IMG/VR virus record: IMGVR_UViG_3300022843_000009
Span: 1 to 64,000 of that record
Origin: a virus
Reading direction: 5' to 3' (one strand)
Length of the DNA: 64,000 nt
Shown here: piece by piece, positions 8,776-17,585 of the stretch
Layout: the number at the start of each line of letters is the position of its first letter
Numbering within the stretch: the first letter of the stretch is position 1
Translations under genes and position numbers: made by a program
Notes under the pieces: model-generated
Database searches by the model: none
The model's input: only the letters and a program-made list of their open reading frames with translations
What the model was told of the DNA's origin: nothing

Positions 8776-8806
8776 TAATATACGAGCACTTTGTCAAAAG
8801 GTTACA
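8776..8806 (-). promoter_or_regulatory. Promoter-like motif upstream of clpB
   Basis: On the minus strand GTAACCTTTT is followed 13 nt later by TATATTA within CGTATATTA. The same pair occurs near 15170, 17042, 18355, 18963, 19544, 21776, 33724, 35657, 58893, 59884 and 61265, each just upstream of a minus-strand gene, so it is probably the promoter class used by this phage. Confidence 0.7.
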
Positions 8807-8809
8807 AAA

Positions 8810-8842
8810 AAAAAGGCAACTTTGAGGAAAGTTGCCTTTTTG
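8810..8842 (-). terminator. Intrinsic terminator
   Basis: AAGGCAACTT and AAAGTTGCCTT form a stem with a five-nt loop and T-runs on both sides (nine T on the minus strand). It ends the AAA+ ATPase transcript at 8855. Confidence 0.85.
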
Positions 8843-8854
8843 TATTGAGCTGTT

Positions 8855-10282
8855 TTAGAAGCTTTCCTGCTTTCTTAACGGGTCAAAATCAAAGGATTGT
8901 TTTTCTTGTTCCTTTTTGTATTTTGGATGGAAAACTGGTTTCCCAGAACTTGACTTACCTAATCCTTCTTCCTCTGCTAGCTCATAGACATTCTTAAGGT
9001 CTTCTGAGAGCTTTTCTTTTACCTCGCTTATAATTTTTACAGTGATTTTCTCAATTTGATTAGACACTGCGTAAGCTATTGTGGCTTCTGATAGTTGCTT
9101 AATCTCTGCGCCTGTCATTCCTTCACCTTTGTTGTGAACAACTGGTAGAAGCTCTTCTCGAAGGGTGTCTTTTTCTTTTTTAGACATCTCTTTGAAAAAG
9201 ATGATGTCTTCAAAGTATATGTCAGCACACAGCAATGCGTCCATTCCTTTTAAAGCTCCAAAGTGAATTATTTTATCCACTCTTCCTGGGCGCTTTAGAA
9301 TTCTAGGCTCAATTCGGTCTGGGTGATTAGTTGTCATTACAATGTATGCTCCACTTTTGTTGATTGGCTGGTCTATTCCATCTAAGAAATTTAAGATAGA
9401 AGATGTAGCATCTCTTAAAGTTGATTCTGCGTCTTCCAAGATGACAAATGTTGACATTTTATACTTTGCGCATCTGTCTAAATGATACGCAACTGCTGAT
9501 AAGTCTGTGGAGAAAACAACACATTTTTCTTTACTTAGACTTGTGGCTAAGCGCATAGAAATGGACGACTTTCCTGTTCCAGGAGGCCCGACAAGCATTA
9601 CTTTTCTGGTCCCTGGCTGATTGAACTTCGTAAACATGGTTACGTTGCTGTAAAAGAATTCCATGTCATCTTTTAAAATTGAGGTCGATGGGTGGACAAC
9701 TGGTGTCTCTTTTAACTCCTTAACTCTTTCATATTCAAGCTCCCCTCCAGCTCCACCTCGAATACGGAAGACTCCTTTCTTAGGCCTGGTGATTCTCTTA
9801 TTCTCCTCAGAGAGGATTTCGAAAAAGTTCAACCAAGTCTCTTTTGTGGCTACATAAACACCTTCTAAGCATTTAGTTTTTCCTTCTCCAATCATCCATT
9901 TTGAAAAACACATAAAGCTTCCGTCAGAAAAATCAACTCTATACGCACCCATTCTATCTCCTAAATAAAGCTCCTTCTGCTTTAGTTTTCGCCCGCCTTG
10001 GTCATGGTCTTTTGTGGCTAGAGAAAAACAGTAGTCCGTAATTGAACTCTGCTCAATCGGCGTGATGTTTGTTATTTTAAACTTATTGCCTCTTGTTTTT
10101 TCTGTTCTTTTTTTGAGTTCTATAAACATATTTAGCTCATATTCATTGGTTAGTGTCACCAATAAATCCTCTTCTCTAAACTCTGTATTAGTCTTAGTTG
10201 CGTGAGACGTAAAGTATTCCAAAGTTGCATCTCTTAACTCATCAGCTCTAGAGGCTGGTGGAGTTTGTTTTTTTTCGTCCAT
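8855..10282 (-). CDS. AAA+ ATPase, BCS1/FtsH-like single domain
   Basis: 475 residues. The C-terminal half holds one AAA+ module: Walker A VGPPGTGKSS (~227), Walker B TFVILEDAES, sensor TTNHPDRIEP and an arginine-finger region KRPGRVDK. The N-terminal ~200 residues are a separate unclassified domain, as in BCS1-type or phage-encoded AAA proteins that thread a substrate. No protease domain. It stands alone between terminators and promoters. The substrate is unknown; protein remodelling in virion assembly or host takeover would fit. Confidence 0.85.
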   Translation of the reverse strand: MDEKKQTPPASRADELRDATLEYFTSHATKTNTEFREEDLLVTLTNEYELNMFIELKKRTEKTRGNKFKITNITPIEQSSITDYCFSLATKDHDQGGRKLKQKELYLGDRMGAYRVDFSDGSFMCFSKWMIGEGKTKCLEGVYVATKETWLNFFEILSEENKRITRPKKGVFRIRGGAGGELEYERVKELKETPVVHPSTSILKDDMEFFYSNVTMFTKFNQPGTRKVMLVGPPGTGKSSISMRLATSLSKEKCVVFSTDLSAVAYHLDRCAKYKMSTFVILEDAESTLRDATSSILNFLDGIDQPINKSGAYIVMTTNHPDRIEPRILKRPGRVDKIIHFGALKGMDALLCADIYFEDIIFFKEMSKKEKDTLREELLPVVHNKGEGMTGAEIKQLSEATIAYAVSNQIEKITVKIISEVKEKLSEDLKNVYELAEEEGLGKSSSGKPVFHPKYKKEQEKQSFDFDPLRKQESF

Positions 10283-10328
10283 TTTTTACTGTGTTGTGTT
10301 ATGCTTTTGTTTGCCCTAAATTCCACCA

Positions 10329-10919
10329 TTAGAATCCATATTTTCCGCCACGTCCAATGAAAGATAATTTCCACCCCTCTTTAAAGGATTGCAGTTTGTG
10401 TAAAAACGCAAAATCTACTTCTAGTGGTACTGATTTATCTCTGGTCACTACATCTTCTACTCCGCTAGAGCTGATATAGCACTTTAATCCTTTGCTTATG
10501 TTTTCTCTAGCAATTAAACCTTGAGGAGTATCTAAAAGATGGATTCGTCCAACAACCCTCCTTCCCTCAGCGTCATACATCATGTCCATAATTTGGAAAG
10601 CGATATCGTCTTCATTAAGTTCTTCTTCCTCCCAGTCTTGAGCAAGCTTTATTTCGAAGTCATTGACATTCAAAAGCTCTTGAGCGCTTATTTCGTCTTC
10701 CTTGTCTGCAATCATGCTTTTTTCCAAGACACCAAAAGCAAGGCCTCGGTCTATCATTGTTCTCTTGTATTCAAAAACAGTTTGCTTGACGCTGTTTTCG
10801 TCAAGTTTGGCGTCTTTATGTTCGCCAGTTAACTGGTCAATAACCACAAGTGTACCGTCAAGGATAAAGTTATCCTGGTCTAACACTGTTAAATTGTTTG
10901 ATGGTCTATGTTTACTCAT
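10329..10919 (-). CDS. Hypothetical phage protein (196 aa)
   Basis: Begins MSKHRPSNNLTVLDQDNFI and has beta-rich sequence with a central acidic stretch (EEEELNEDDI) and a C-terminal SSGVEDVVTRD segment typical of small oligomeric virion or capsid-maturation proteins. The start overlaps the stop of the DUF5662 gene by 4 bp. Family not recognised with confidence. Confidence 0.7.
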   Translation of the reverse strand: MSKHRPSNNLTVLDQDNFILDGTLVVIDQLTGEHKDAKLDENSVKQTVFEYKRTMIDRGLAFGVLEKSMIADKEDEISAQELLNVNDFEIKLAQDWEEEELNEDDIAFQIMDMMYDAEGRRVVGRIHLLDTPQGLIARENISKGLKCYISSSGVEDVVTRDKSVPLEVDFAFLHKLQSFKEGWKLSFIGRGGKYGF

Positions 10920-11578
10920 TGTTTTATAGCTCGTTCTGAGACTGCTTCAAAATATCTTCTAACTTGTTTCTCACTCTCTGATGAGAATATCATTTCACAT
11001 TCTTTTTCACACTGCTCGTAAATCCATCCTGCATCATCAGGAATCATTGTATAATCGTATTCGCCTTCTCCTTTAGGTTTTCTGTAAACATTATAAGATG
11101 GTTTCCAGATGCCTACTTCACGAAGAAAGTCAGAAAATTTACTCTTGGTCTCATTAGAGTATTTATATCTTTCTTGACCCTCTTCCAAAGAGACTTTTAT
11201 GCTTCCTGATTTTGTTCTTCTTGTTGCTGCTTTCCAATCACAAAGCATTTCACACCAATCAAGTATTGACATTGTCATTATTCCTTTAGCGTAGTGCTGT
11301 GGATGATGAGAATTGTTCTTGTAATGATGTTCAAGAGCTGGTTGAATTGACTCTAAGTTCTTTTTATAATCTTCTGTGCCATACTTGAGTTTCTTTAAAG
11401 AGCTCGCTTTAGCAAAGTAAGGTGCCTCGTGTTTTGAGTATTTAGAAAAATCATGTCTCCATGCTCTTTTCATTAGAGCCCGACAAACCTTCCACATGTA
11501 CCTGGCTACCCAAAGCTTATGAAGAGTCAACTTCCAGTTTTCTTTAATTATTGAGCCTAAACTTGCTTTTTCTCTCAT
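10916..11578 (-). CDS. DUF5662-family (HD-like) protein
   Basis: 220 residues. WRHDFSKYSKHEAPYF (~45) followed by an ALEHHYKNNSHHPQHY box and MSILDWCEMLCDWKAA match my recollection of the phage DUF5662 family, whose paired His/Asp residues resemble an HD phosphohydrolase metal site. Function uncharacterised. Four-bp overlap with the following gene suggests coupled translation. Confidence 0.7.
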   Translation of the reverse strand: MREKASLGSIIKENWKLTLHKLWVARYMWKVCRALMKRAWRHDFSKYSKHEAPYFAKASSLKKLKYGTEDYKKNLESIQPALEHHYKNNSHHPQHYAKGIMTMSILDWCEMLCDWKAATRRTKSGSIKVSLEEGQERYKYSNETKSKFSDFLREVGIWKPSYNVYRKPKGEGEYDYTMIPDDAGWIYEQCEKECEMIFSSESEKQVRRYFEAVSERAIKQ

Positions 11579-11621
11579 TTCTATAACAAAACTAAGGATT
11601 ATAATGATAAAAACAACAAAA

Positions 11622-11651
11622 GCCTCGTAATTAATTACGAGGCTTTTTGGC
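11622..11651 (-). terminator. Bidirectional intrinsic terminator
   Basis: AAGCCTCGTAAT/ATTACGAGGCTT inverted repeat with a two-nt gap and T-rich flanks. It closes the ABC transporter operon that ends at 11735. Confidence 0.85.
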
Positions 11652-11734
11652 TTGTGTTTTTTCAGTAGAAAATCATGGTCTTGTTTTTTTACTTTAAAAA
11701 CACGAGCCTAAATCTTACAAGCTTTAAGGGTGGC

Positions 11735-12577
11735 TTACTCCATCGACATCATGATATCATAAACTAGGTTATAAACGTCGTAGAATTTCTTTGACTGTTT
11801 AATCTCTACTGGTCGTTCATATCCTATTTCAGCTGTGACATCAATTTTTTTCACAAACTTAGCAGGAGCGTTCCCCATGACATAGATTTCATCCGCCAAA
11901 TAAACAGCTTCGCGGATGTCGTGCGTAATAAAAAGGATTGTCGGTTTGTATTCATAAAATAGGTTTAACGTCAGTTGTTGCATCTGGTTACGAGTCTTAA
12001 CATCAAGGGCTCCAAACGGCTCATCCATTAACATGATGCTTGGGTTCGCCAAGATGCTTCGGGCAATTGCAACACGCTGAAGTTGACCACCACTCAAAAG
12101 CGGATACTGAGCAAATTTGTTTTCATGACCTTTAAGTCCAACCTTTTCAATAATCTCCAAAGCCTGCCTGTTTCGTTCAGCTTTGCTTAAATAGGTTTCG
12201 CTTGATTTGCCAAGCCTTTCTTTTACGAACCGCAACGGGCTCTCCATGAAAGCATTATTTCGATACTCCAATCCCAGTTGAACATTTCTCAACACAGAAT
12301 ACCAGTCGTATGAACTATACTTTTGAAAAACTTGTCCAACTTTATTTGACTTGTCTTGTGCTGGCTTTCCGTTCACCATTACAGTTCCAGAGGTAGGAAT
12401 ATCTAGTCCCGATATGAATCGTAGAAGTGTACTCTTTCCGCAACCAGATGGTCCCAGGATAACAATCAGGTTTCCTTTTTCTTTTTTAGGAACGACCAAA
12501 TCCAGATTCTCAATGATTTTGACCTCGCCGCTGTCGTATGACTTGCACACGTTTCTTAGTTCTAAGATATTGCTCAT
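11735..12577 (-). CDS. ABC importer ATP-binding subunit (NitT/TauT type)
   Basis: 280 residues with every ABC ATPase motif: Walker [12 protein letters not shown] (~41), Q-loop, signature [13 protein letters not shown] (~160), Walker [13 protein letters not shown] and the switch His in [11 protein letters not shown]. The GALDVKTR and [12 protein letters not shown] wording matches the SsuB/TauB/NrtD group that takes up nitrate, sulfonates or similar small organic molecules. Its start overlaps the permease stop by 4 bp. An ATP-binding subunit of a complete importer in a phage genome is very unusual. Confidence 0.93.
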   Translation of the reverse strand: MSNILELRNVCKSYDSGEVKIIENLDLVVPKKEKGNLIVILGPSGCGKSTLLRFISGLDIPTSGTVMVNGKPAQDKSNKVGQVFQKYSSYDWYSVLRNVQLGLEYRNNAFMESPLRFVKERLGKSSETYLSKAERNRQALEIIEKVGLKGHENKFAQYPLLSGGQLQRVAIARSILANPSIMLMDEPFGALDVKTRNQMQQLTLNLFYEYKPTILFITHDIREAVYLADEIYVMGNAPAKFVKKIDVTAEIGYERPVEIKQSKKFYDVYNLVYDIMMSME

Positions 12578-13407
12578 TTGTTAGATTTGTTTTGATGCTT
12601 CCAAGGGAATATTTTTCTATCAATTAGAGTTAGAATTTTATCCTGAAGGAATCCAATTAAGAAAATAACAAACAACACCGCGAATACACTTGCGTATTCG
12701 CTCTGTCGAGCCATTTGCCAACACAGCACTCCAACTCCGCCTTGCGCTGAATTAATGTTCTCAGCAATGATGATGTAGGTCCATGAAATTGCTGTAAGAT
12801 TGATGATATCCGTAAATACCAGCCCTAAGCCTTTTGGCAAATAGATTGTTTTAAATATTTCCCACTCAGAAGCATTAAGTGTTCTAGCTGTGTTCTCATA
12901 CATTTTTTTGACTTCGTCTACTCTAGCAATCATCGCAGGAAGCAAGTAAACAATTATGCCACATGCAAGAAATTGAATCTTCATTGTCTCTCCGATTCCA
13001 AACCAGATAATAAAGAGAGCAATCAATGCCGCAATTGGTAAGTAACGAGCAGACTGGATGTACTTTTCAAAAATTGCTCTTATAGGTGATTTAAGAGCGA
13101 TTAAGAAGCCTAATGGGATAGCGATGATTGCGGCCTCAAGAAACCCTAAAAAGTTCCTTACAAGACTTTTCTCGATGTGTTCCAATAAGCCTTTCTGTCT
13201 TGTTGCTTCAGGGTCAATAAGTCCGTCAAATGCGCCTAGCACATCTAGCGGCTTTGGAAGAATTTGTTCTGGTATTCCACCGAACTCAGTTAGTAGGTAC
13301 CATCCTGCTAATATTACAAGCAACCCTAAGAATCCTATGAAGGTTTTCTCTCGCTTTGTCAACTGAGCCTTTATCTTCCAGATGTGTTTTGTAGTGAATA
13401 TTTTCAT
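12574..13407 (-). CDS. ABC importer permease (TauC/SsuC-like)
   Basis: 277 residues with about six hydrophobic segments. The EAA loop that docks the ATPase is visible ([20 protein letters not shown] near residue 170), as in binding-protein-dependent permeases of the nitrate/taurine family. Coupled to the ATPase gene by a 4-bp overlap and preceded by the binding-protein gene. Inner membrane. Together the three genes would form a functional importer. Confidence 0.9.
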   Translation of the reverse strand: MKIFTTKHIWKIKAQLTKREKTFIGFLGLLVILAGWYLLTEFGGIPEQILPKPLDVLGAFDGLIDPEATRQKGLLEHIEKSLVRNFLGFLEAAIIAIPLGFLIALKSPIRAIFEKYIQSARYLPIAALIALFIIWFGIGETMKIQFLACGIIVYLLPAMIARVDEVKKMYENTARTLNASEWEIFKTIYLPKGLGLVFTDIINLTAISWTYIIIAENINSAQGGVGVLCWQMARQSEYASVFAVLFVIFLIGFLQDKILTLIDRKIFPWKHQNKSNK

Positions 13408-13423
13408 GGTGTGACTGGATATA

Positions 13424-13471
13424 AAAAGGGCGCAGTTCTGGTGTTTCTACTCAGCCTCTGCGCCCTTTGCA
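13424..13471 (-). terminator. Intrinsic terminator after the binding-protein gene
   Basis: AAAGGGCGCAG and CTGCGCCCTTT pair around a 25-nt loop, followed by TTTTTAT on the minus strand. It lies between the binding-protein gene and the permease gene, so part of the transcription stops here, giving more binding protein than membrane subunits, as is usual for ABC importers. Confidence 0.75.
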
Positions 13472-13494
13472 GTTTGTTTATGAACTATTTTCCC

Positions 13495-15111
13495 TTACTG
13501 GGTAATCAATTCGAAGTCAACCGTTCTGTAAGCCTGGTTAGCTCCTTGAGCTCCTGCTTTAACAGCTTTCTTTGGACCATTGCCAACAGCTACTATTCTG
13601 TTTGGGTCGATGCTCCACGCTGTAACCATATAGTCTTTAACTGACTCGGCACGTTCCTTTGAAAGGCGCTCGTTAATCATTGACGAGCCTTGTGCATCAG
13701 TGTTTCCTACAATTCGAATGGTCGCTCCCATGTTTGTTCGGGCAACTGTTCCAAATTCAGATTTAATGTAATTTTTTGCATTGAAATCTAGGTTTGAGCT
13801 TCCTGTTTTAAAGTACACTTGAAGTGCTTTAGAGGATATTGCTGCCACAGTCTCTGTGTTGGCAAAGGTTGGTGAAGGCGCATTTTCAATCACTGTGTTT
13901 TCAGCAACATAACCTGGCTTATTCATTAATCCTTTTTCCTCCATACGTTTAGCAACTTCCTGGACGATGCTTCGGTCAGAAACCTGCCCCCAATTCGGGA
14001 ATGAAGCAATCACTCCTGATTTTACAAATCGTTTTCCAGTTTCATCGTACAGCTCTTGTGCGGTTACATTTTCATATGCTCGGTTAAGGCCAAAGAAGTT
14101 AACGTTGTCCGCTATTGATGTGTAGTATACATCGCTAAGTGAAGCGTAGGCATCTTCGTAAGTAACAAACCCTTCAAGATTGTCTACAAGAATTTGCGCT
14201 CCTTTTTGACGTGCTTCATCTGAGGTTTGAAGTTCAGCTGCTCCCATTGCCCATCCTTCGAAAAGGTTTACAAGGTTTTCGAAGTTTGCATCTTTAAAGC
14301 TTTTCTTCACAAGGAATCCATCGGCGATAATATGTGTTGCGGTTTTTGTATCCATCAACACTCTTGCTGCATTTGAGTCCTTCATCTTAGCGTTGATTGT
14401 CTCAACACAGTTGAAGTTGTCTGGTGCCCATACAATTGCGGCATCCGCTTGTCCTGAATTAAATACTTGAGCTGCATCTAAAGCACTTGGGCATGGTGCT
14501 GGGACGATGTCATCCAATGTCAGTCCTCCTGCTTCTAATACATACATCAAAAATGCGTGTGATGGTGTTCTCTCTGAGTAGGCTATCGTTTTTCCTCGTA
14601 AGTCCTGGGCTGAATTAATTCCAGCATCCGTTCGAACCACACAGGCATCTCCACCACGTGAGAAATCTGATTGCCATACATACTCTACTCCTGACTTAGC
14701 TAGTCCTGCCGCTTCCGCAGGAAAACTTTCCACTGTTGACCAGAGCAAGTCCACTTCATCCCCAATAAGAGCTGAACGAGATGCTAATTGGTCTTCAAGA
14801 AGAACAAACTGGACATCAAAGCCATAGTTTGAACGGAACCTTGAGCCAGAGTTAGGAGAAAATCCGTTGTTCCAGTATTGTGCTGCAAGGTAGCCAGGCC
14901 ACGTTACAACTCCAATTCGGAACACTTGAGTTCCATCCTCAGACACTGGAGCCATTGGCTCTAAAATCTGTGTTTCGTCGTCTCCTGCGACGACAATATT
15001 GTCTCCTCCTTGTCCAATATAGCCATTGCTATATGCGAAGTAGAGACCCCCTATTAGTGCAATCACTAAGAGGATTGACGTGATACGCCCTTTACTGACT
15101 TGTACTGCCAT
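13495..15111 (-). CDS. Periplasmic binding protein fused to an OmpA-like domain
   Basis: 538 residues. An N-terminal membrane anchor or signal (ITSILLVIALIGGLYFAYSNG, residues 12-32, split here for length) is followed by an NMT1/TauA-type solute-binding domain (~60-390) with VVTWPGYLAAQYW and the SERTPSHAFLMYVLEAG region, then a C-terminal OmpA peptidoglycan-binding domain (~430-538) with GNTDAQGSSMINERLSKER. The fusion would tether substrate capture to the cell wall. First gene of the importer operon, with its own terminator downstream. Confidence 0.88.
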   Translation of the reverse strand: MAVQVSKGRITSILLVIALIGGLYFAYSNGYIGQGGDNIVVAGDDETQILEPMAPVSEDGTQVFRIGVVTWPGYLAAQYWNNGFSPNSGSRFRSNYGFDVQFVLLEDQLASRSALIGDEVDLLWSTVESFPAEAAGLAKSGVEYVWQSDFSRGGDACVVRTDAGINSAQDLRGKTIAYSERTPSHAFLMYVLEAGGLTLDDIVPAPCPSALDAAQVFNSGQADAAIVWAPDNFNCVETINAKMKDSNAARVLMDTKTATHIIADGFLVKKSFKDANFENLVNLFEGWAMGAAELQTSDEARQKGAQILVDNLEGFVTYEDAYASLSDVYYTSIADNVNFFGLNRAYENVTAQELYDETGKRFVKSGVIASFPNWGQVSDRSIVQEVAKRMEEKGLMNKPGYVAENTVIENAPSPTFANTETVAAISSKALQVYFKTGSSNLDFNAKNYIKSEFGTVARTNMGATIRIVGNTDAQGSSMINERLSKERAESVKDYMVTAWSIDPNRIVAVGNGPKKAVKAGAQGANQAYRTVDFELITQ

Positions 15112-15169
15112 GATTTTCGATTTTAAAATTGTGCACTTATGCGCGGTTTATGATTGTTTGAATATGCTT

Positions 15170-15199
15170 TAATATACGTGCATGAACGGTAAAGGTTTC
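15170..15199 (-). promoter_or_regulatory. Promoter-like motif upstream of the binding-protein operon
   Basis: Minus-strand GAAACCTTT, spacer, CGTATATTAAA directly upstream of the gene starting at 15111; same class as the motif at 8776. Confidence 0.65.
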
Positions 15200-15202
15200 G
15201 AT

Positions 15203-16276
15203 TTAGTTAAAATACTTACTCCCGCTTCCTCCTGATGAAGCTTCGCTAGATGCAGATTGTGTTTGCGCTTGCATTTTCACTTTTTCTCTACCGCTCTCTT
15301 TGCTTTCTCGTTGCGCCTTAGCGAACTCGACAGGCTTGTCAGTGGCATTTAAAAAGTCGAATCCTTCATCAAATGAGTTGTTTAAACTCTTCTCCCACTC
15401 GTCAAGTTTAATTAAGCCTTTTTCCAAAGAGGCTTCGTTTTTAAGGTCTACATTATCCATGAAGTCTTGCATTCCGTGAAGCATGTTCTCCATATCCATA
15501 ACTCGGAACTCAGTTTGTTCAGTGACATAATCCCAAGCTTCGTCATAAAGCTGCTTCTGTGATGTCCCGCCCTTAACAATGGCCCATGCATCAGATATAA
15601 CTCCGTGAGAAGTCTTCATCATTTCGTACTCCTCTTTCTTAAGTCCAACCTTGAATGAAATTTCTGAAATCATCGTGTCACTGGCTTTCTCCATTCTCTT
15701 AATGACTTTCAGCAAAAATGACATCTTGTCTACCATCGCCTGGTACTTCTGGATTATAGTCTCAAGTTGTATAGCTCTTCCAGCATTTCTACCTTCTAGA
15801 GTTTTATCACCTCTTTTTCGAGCCGCTAGTGCTAAGCTTTTATACTCTTCGTACTCCTCTGAGCGCTTTTGCCGCTTTCCTTCAACATTGGAAATCTGAC
15901 GCATCATAACCTTGCGCCCTTTAACCATTTTTATTCTCTTCTTTTTAAGGTCATCAACGTAGCCTTCAAGAATAGCTATCGGGTTGGTTTTCACACCAAC
16001 TGCTCCCGCAAGGTTTTTCATCCAAGACTTCATAACGTATCGGATGGAAGTTTTTAATCTTTCATCTCTCCATGCGAAGATAATTAAAGCCGCAATGAAT
16101 CCTAGAACCACAATTCCGACCACTGAGGCCAGAATGCTTGACACAAAAGCAATAATCGCTGAGGCTGAAAACGCCGCAGCAACGGCACCTATTGCTAGTA
16201 AAATTATCGCTCCTATCCCTTCTGGTTTTTTCCAGAACGACTTTTTTCTTTCTTCGTAATTTTCTTCTCCTAACAT
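15203..16276 (-). CDS. Membrane-anchored PspA-like coiled-coil protein
   Basis: 357 residues. Two hydrophobic helices near residues 20-68 are followed by a long charged coiled coil (~100-320) whose start (NPIAILEGYVDDLKKKRIKM) and central RKRGDKTLEGRNAGRAIQLE recall PspA/IM30 proteins, but PspA has no transmembrane anchor. The tail is a Ser/Gly/Gln-rich disordered segment. Likely an inner-membrane scaffold. It lies just upstream of the importer and 19 bp downstream of the next coiled-coil gene, so the three units may form one envelope-related module. Confidence 0.65.
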   Translation of the reverse strand: MLGEENYEERKKSFWKKPEGIGAIILLAIGAVAAAFSASAIIAFVSSILASVVGIVVLGFIAALIIFAWRDERLKTSIRYVMKSWMKNLAGAVGVKTNPIAILEGYVDDLKKKRIKMVKGRKVMMRQISNVEGKRQKRSEEYEEYKSLALAARKRGDKTLEGRNAGRAIQLETIIQKYQAMVDKMSFLLKVIKRMEKASDTMISEISFKVGLKKEEYEMMKTSHGVISDAWAIVKGGTSQKQLYDEAWDYVTEQTEFRVMDMENMLHGMQDFMDNVDLKNEASLEKGLIKLDEWEKSLNNSFDEGFDFLNATDKPVEFAKAQRESKESGREKVKMQAQTQSASSEASSGGSGSKYFN

Positions 16277-16295
16277 CTGTTTCGGGTTTTAGTGG

Positions 16296-17009
16296 TTAAA
16301 CAGATGCAGCCGCATCTTGTAGTGATTCAACTGCTTCAACAGCTAGTTTGTGCTCGTTTACAAGGACGAGCAGAGTTGATTCAAAGTTTGCTGCTTTTTG
16401 GTCGATGTTACGACGTCCAGTGAAGATTTCACCTTTCAAAGTGTTTAATCGCTCAATGTTCTTATTTTTTTCAGTGTTGAGCGCGTCGATTTGGCTGCTG
16501 ATTGATTTGTTTTGTTCCTCAAGTTCACGAGCTTCGTTCTCTTGTTGTCCAACTGTTTCTCCAATCAAGTTTTTCACATGAGCTTCAAAGCCATCAGCTT
16601 CTCCTTCAATGATTTCTCGATACAATTTTGCAGTGCTCAACAAACGCTCTTTAGTGAGCAATCCACCTGAATACGCCTGAGCAGTTTTAAAAGCATTTGC
16701 AGCCCTTGATTCAGCTGTTGCGCCAGTAGCAATTTTTAGTCCCTCTTTGAATTCAAAAAAGTCGATTCCTTTAGTTCGAGGGTCGGTGTTGTTAAAGTTT
16801 AAAAGCTCTTCATCGAGTGTTTTTCTAATCTCAGAGTCAACTATCCCTTTTACTTCGCCATCTGCTGCAGGGAATGTTGACGCTGATGGAATTGGCTCCA
16901 CTATACCCGTCGGCGCTTTATCGCCGAGAACAGTTTGGTCGCTTAATTTTGCAAGACCCGTTTTTATTAGAGTGGATTCAAACCAGCTCAATTTTCTCTT
17001 TTCTGCCAT
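16296..17009 (-). CDS. Soluble coiled-coil partner protein
   Basis: 237 residues; a disordered, Pro/Ala-rich N-terminal third, a helical middle, and a strongly predicted coiled coil from ~145 to 215 (EQNKSISSQIDALNTEKNK and onward). No membrane segment or enzymatic motif. It precedes the PspA-like gene and has its own upstream promoter motif (17042-17073). Probably interacts with the neighbouring coiled-coil membrane protein. Family unknown. Confidence 0.65.
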   Translation of the reverse strand: MAEKRKLSWFESTLIKTGLAKLSDQTVLGDKAPTGIVEPIPSASTFPAADGEVKGIVDSEIRKTLDEELLNFNNTDPRTKGIDFFEFKEGLKIATGATAESRAANAFKTAQAYSGGLLTKERLLSTAKLYREIIEGEADGFEAHVKNLIGETVGQQENEARELEEQNKSISSQIDALNTEKNKNIERLNTLKGEIFTGRRNIDQKAANFESTLLVLVNEHKLAVEAVESLQDAAASV

Positions 17010-17041
17010 GATTTATTTATTTCGTTAAATGCGTTACGGTT

Positions 17042-17073
17042 TAAATATACGAATACAAAATTAAAAGGTTACA
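17042..17073 (-). promoter_or_regulatory. Promoter-like motif upstream of the coiled-coil genes
   Basis: Minus-strand GTAACCTTTT, 13-nt spacer, CGTATATTTAA; the start codon follows about 30 nt later at 17009. Confidence 0.65.
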
Positions 17074-17097
17074 ATGTTCGGCAAAAAGGTCTTAAAC

Positions 17098-17144
17098 GCA
17101 AATTGCCTGTCACACCAGTATACGGTGGACAGGCAATTTGGTTA
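17098..17144. terminator. Hairpin, possible terminator
   Basis: AAATTGCCTGTC and GACAGGCAATTT form a perfect 12-bp stem around 19 nt, just downstream of the 104-aa gene's neighbour region. T-tracts are weak on both strands, so it may be a processing or stability element. Confidence 0.55.
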
Positions 17145-17163
17145 CATAAATATTTATTTTTCC

Positions 17164-17478
17164 TTATTCTACGATAAATCCGTGTTGGTTTTTTTCGTTC
17201 GTTGTAAGATAGTACGGAATTCTATATAAACTCGGCCCGTACATATTAGTTGTTGAGCTGTAAATTGTCATAATTTTTTCGTTTGTTTTAACTTTACAGA
17301 GCCACCCGCTTCCTGTTTTCCTGGCGTCGCTTAATGCTTCCAGTTTAACATTGACGCCTCTTTCACATTCGTAAAAGATATCGCCTTTTTTAATTTCGCG
17401 GATTCCCAAAAAAGGACTCTCGTCAAATGCCTCATATTGAAACATTTGTGGACTATACATTTTCTGCATTTTTTCCAT
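17164..17478 (-). CDS. Hypothetical phage protein (104 aa)
   Basis: Compact beta-rich sequence (EIKKGDIFYECERGVNVKLEAL) resembling small SH3-like or ASCH-like folds that recur in phage genomes; similar GDIF/ECE phrasing appears in several short phage proteins. No catalytic motif. Terminator-like hairpins lie on both sides, suggesting a single-gene transcript. Confidence 0.7.
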   Translation of the reverse strand: MEKMQKMYSPQMFQYEAFDESPFLGIREIKKGDIFYECERGVNVKLEALSDARKTGSGWLCKVKTNEKIMTIYSSTTNMYGPSLYRIPYYLTTNEKNQHGFIVE

Positions 17479-17521
17479 AGCTATTAATATTAATCAAAGA
17501 ACGTTTCTTCAATTATAAATA

Positions 17522-17553
17522 AGCACAAAGCCCCAAAAAACGGGGCTTGTGAA
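17522..17553. terminator. Hairpin terminator
   Basis: CACAAAGCCCC pairs with GGGGCTTGTG around an A6C loop; placed directly after the HD-protein gene on the minus strand. Confidence 0.65.
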
Positions 17554-17585
17554 ATACTTTTTATAGCTATATTTGGAGCAATGTA

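Noticed and set aside
13408-13494. Coding extension between the binding-protein and permease genes
   Set aside because: The sequence is a terminator hairpin with a T-run.
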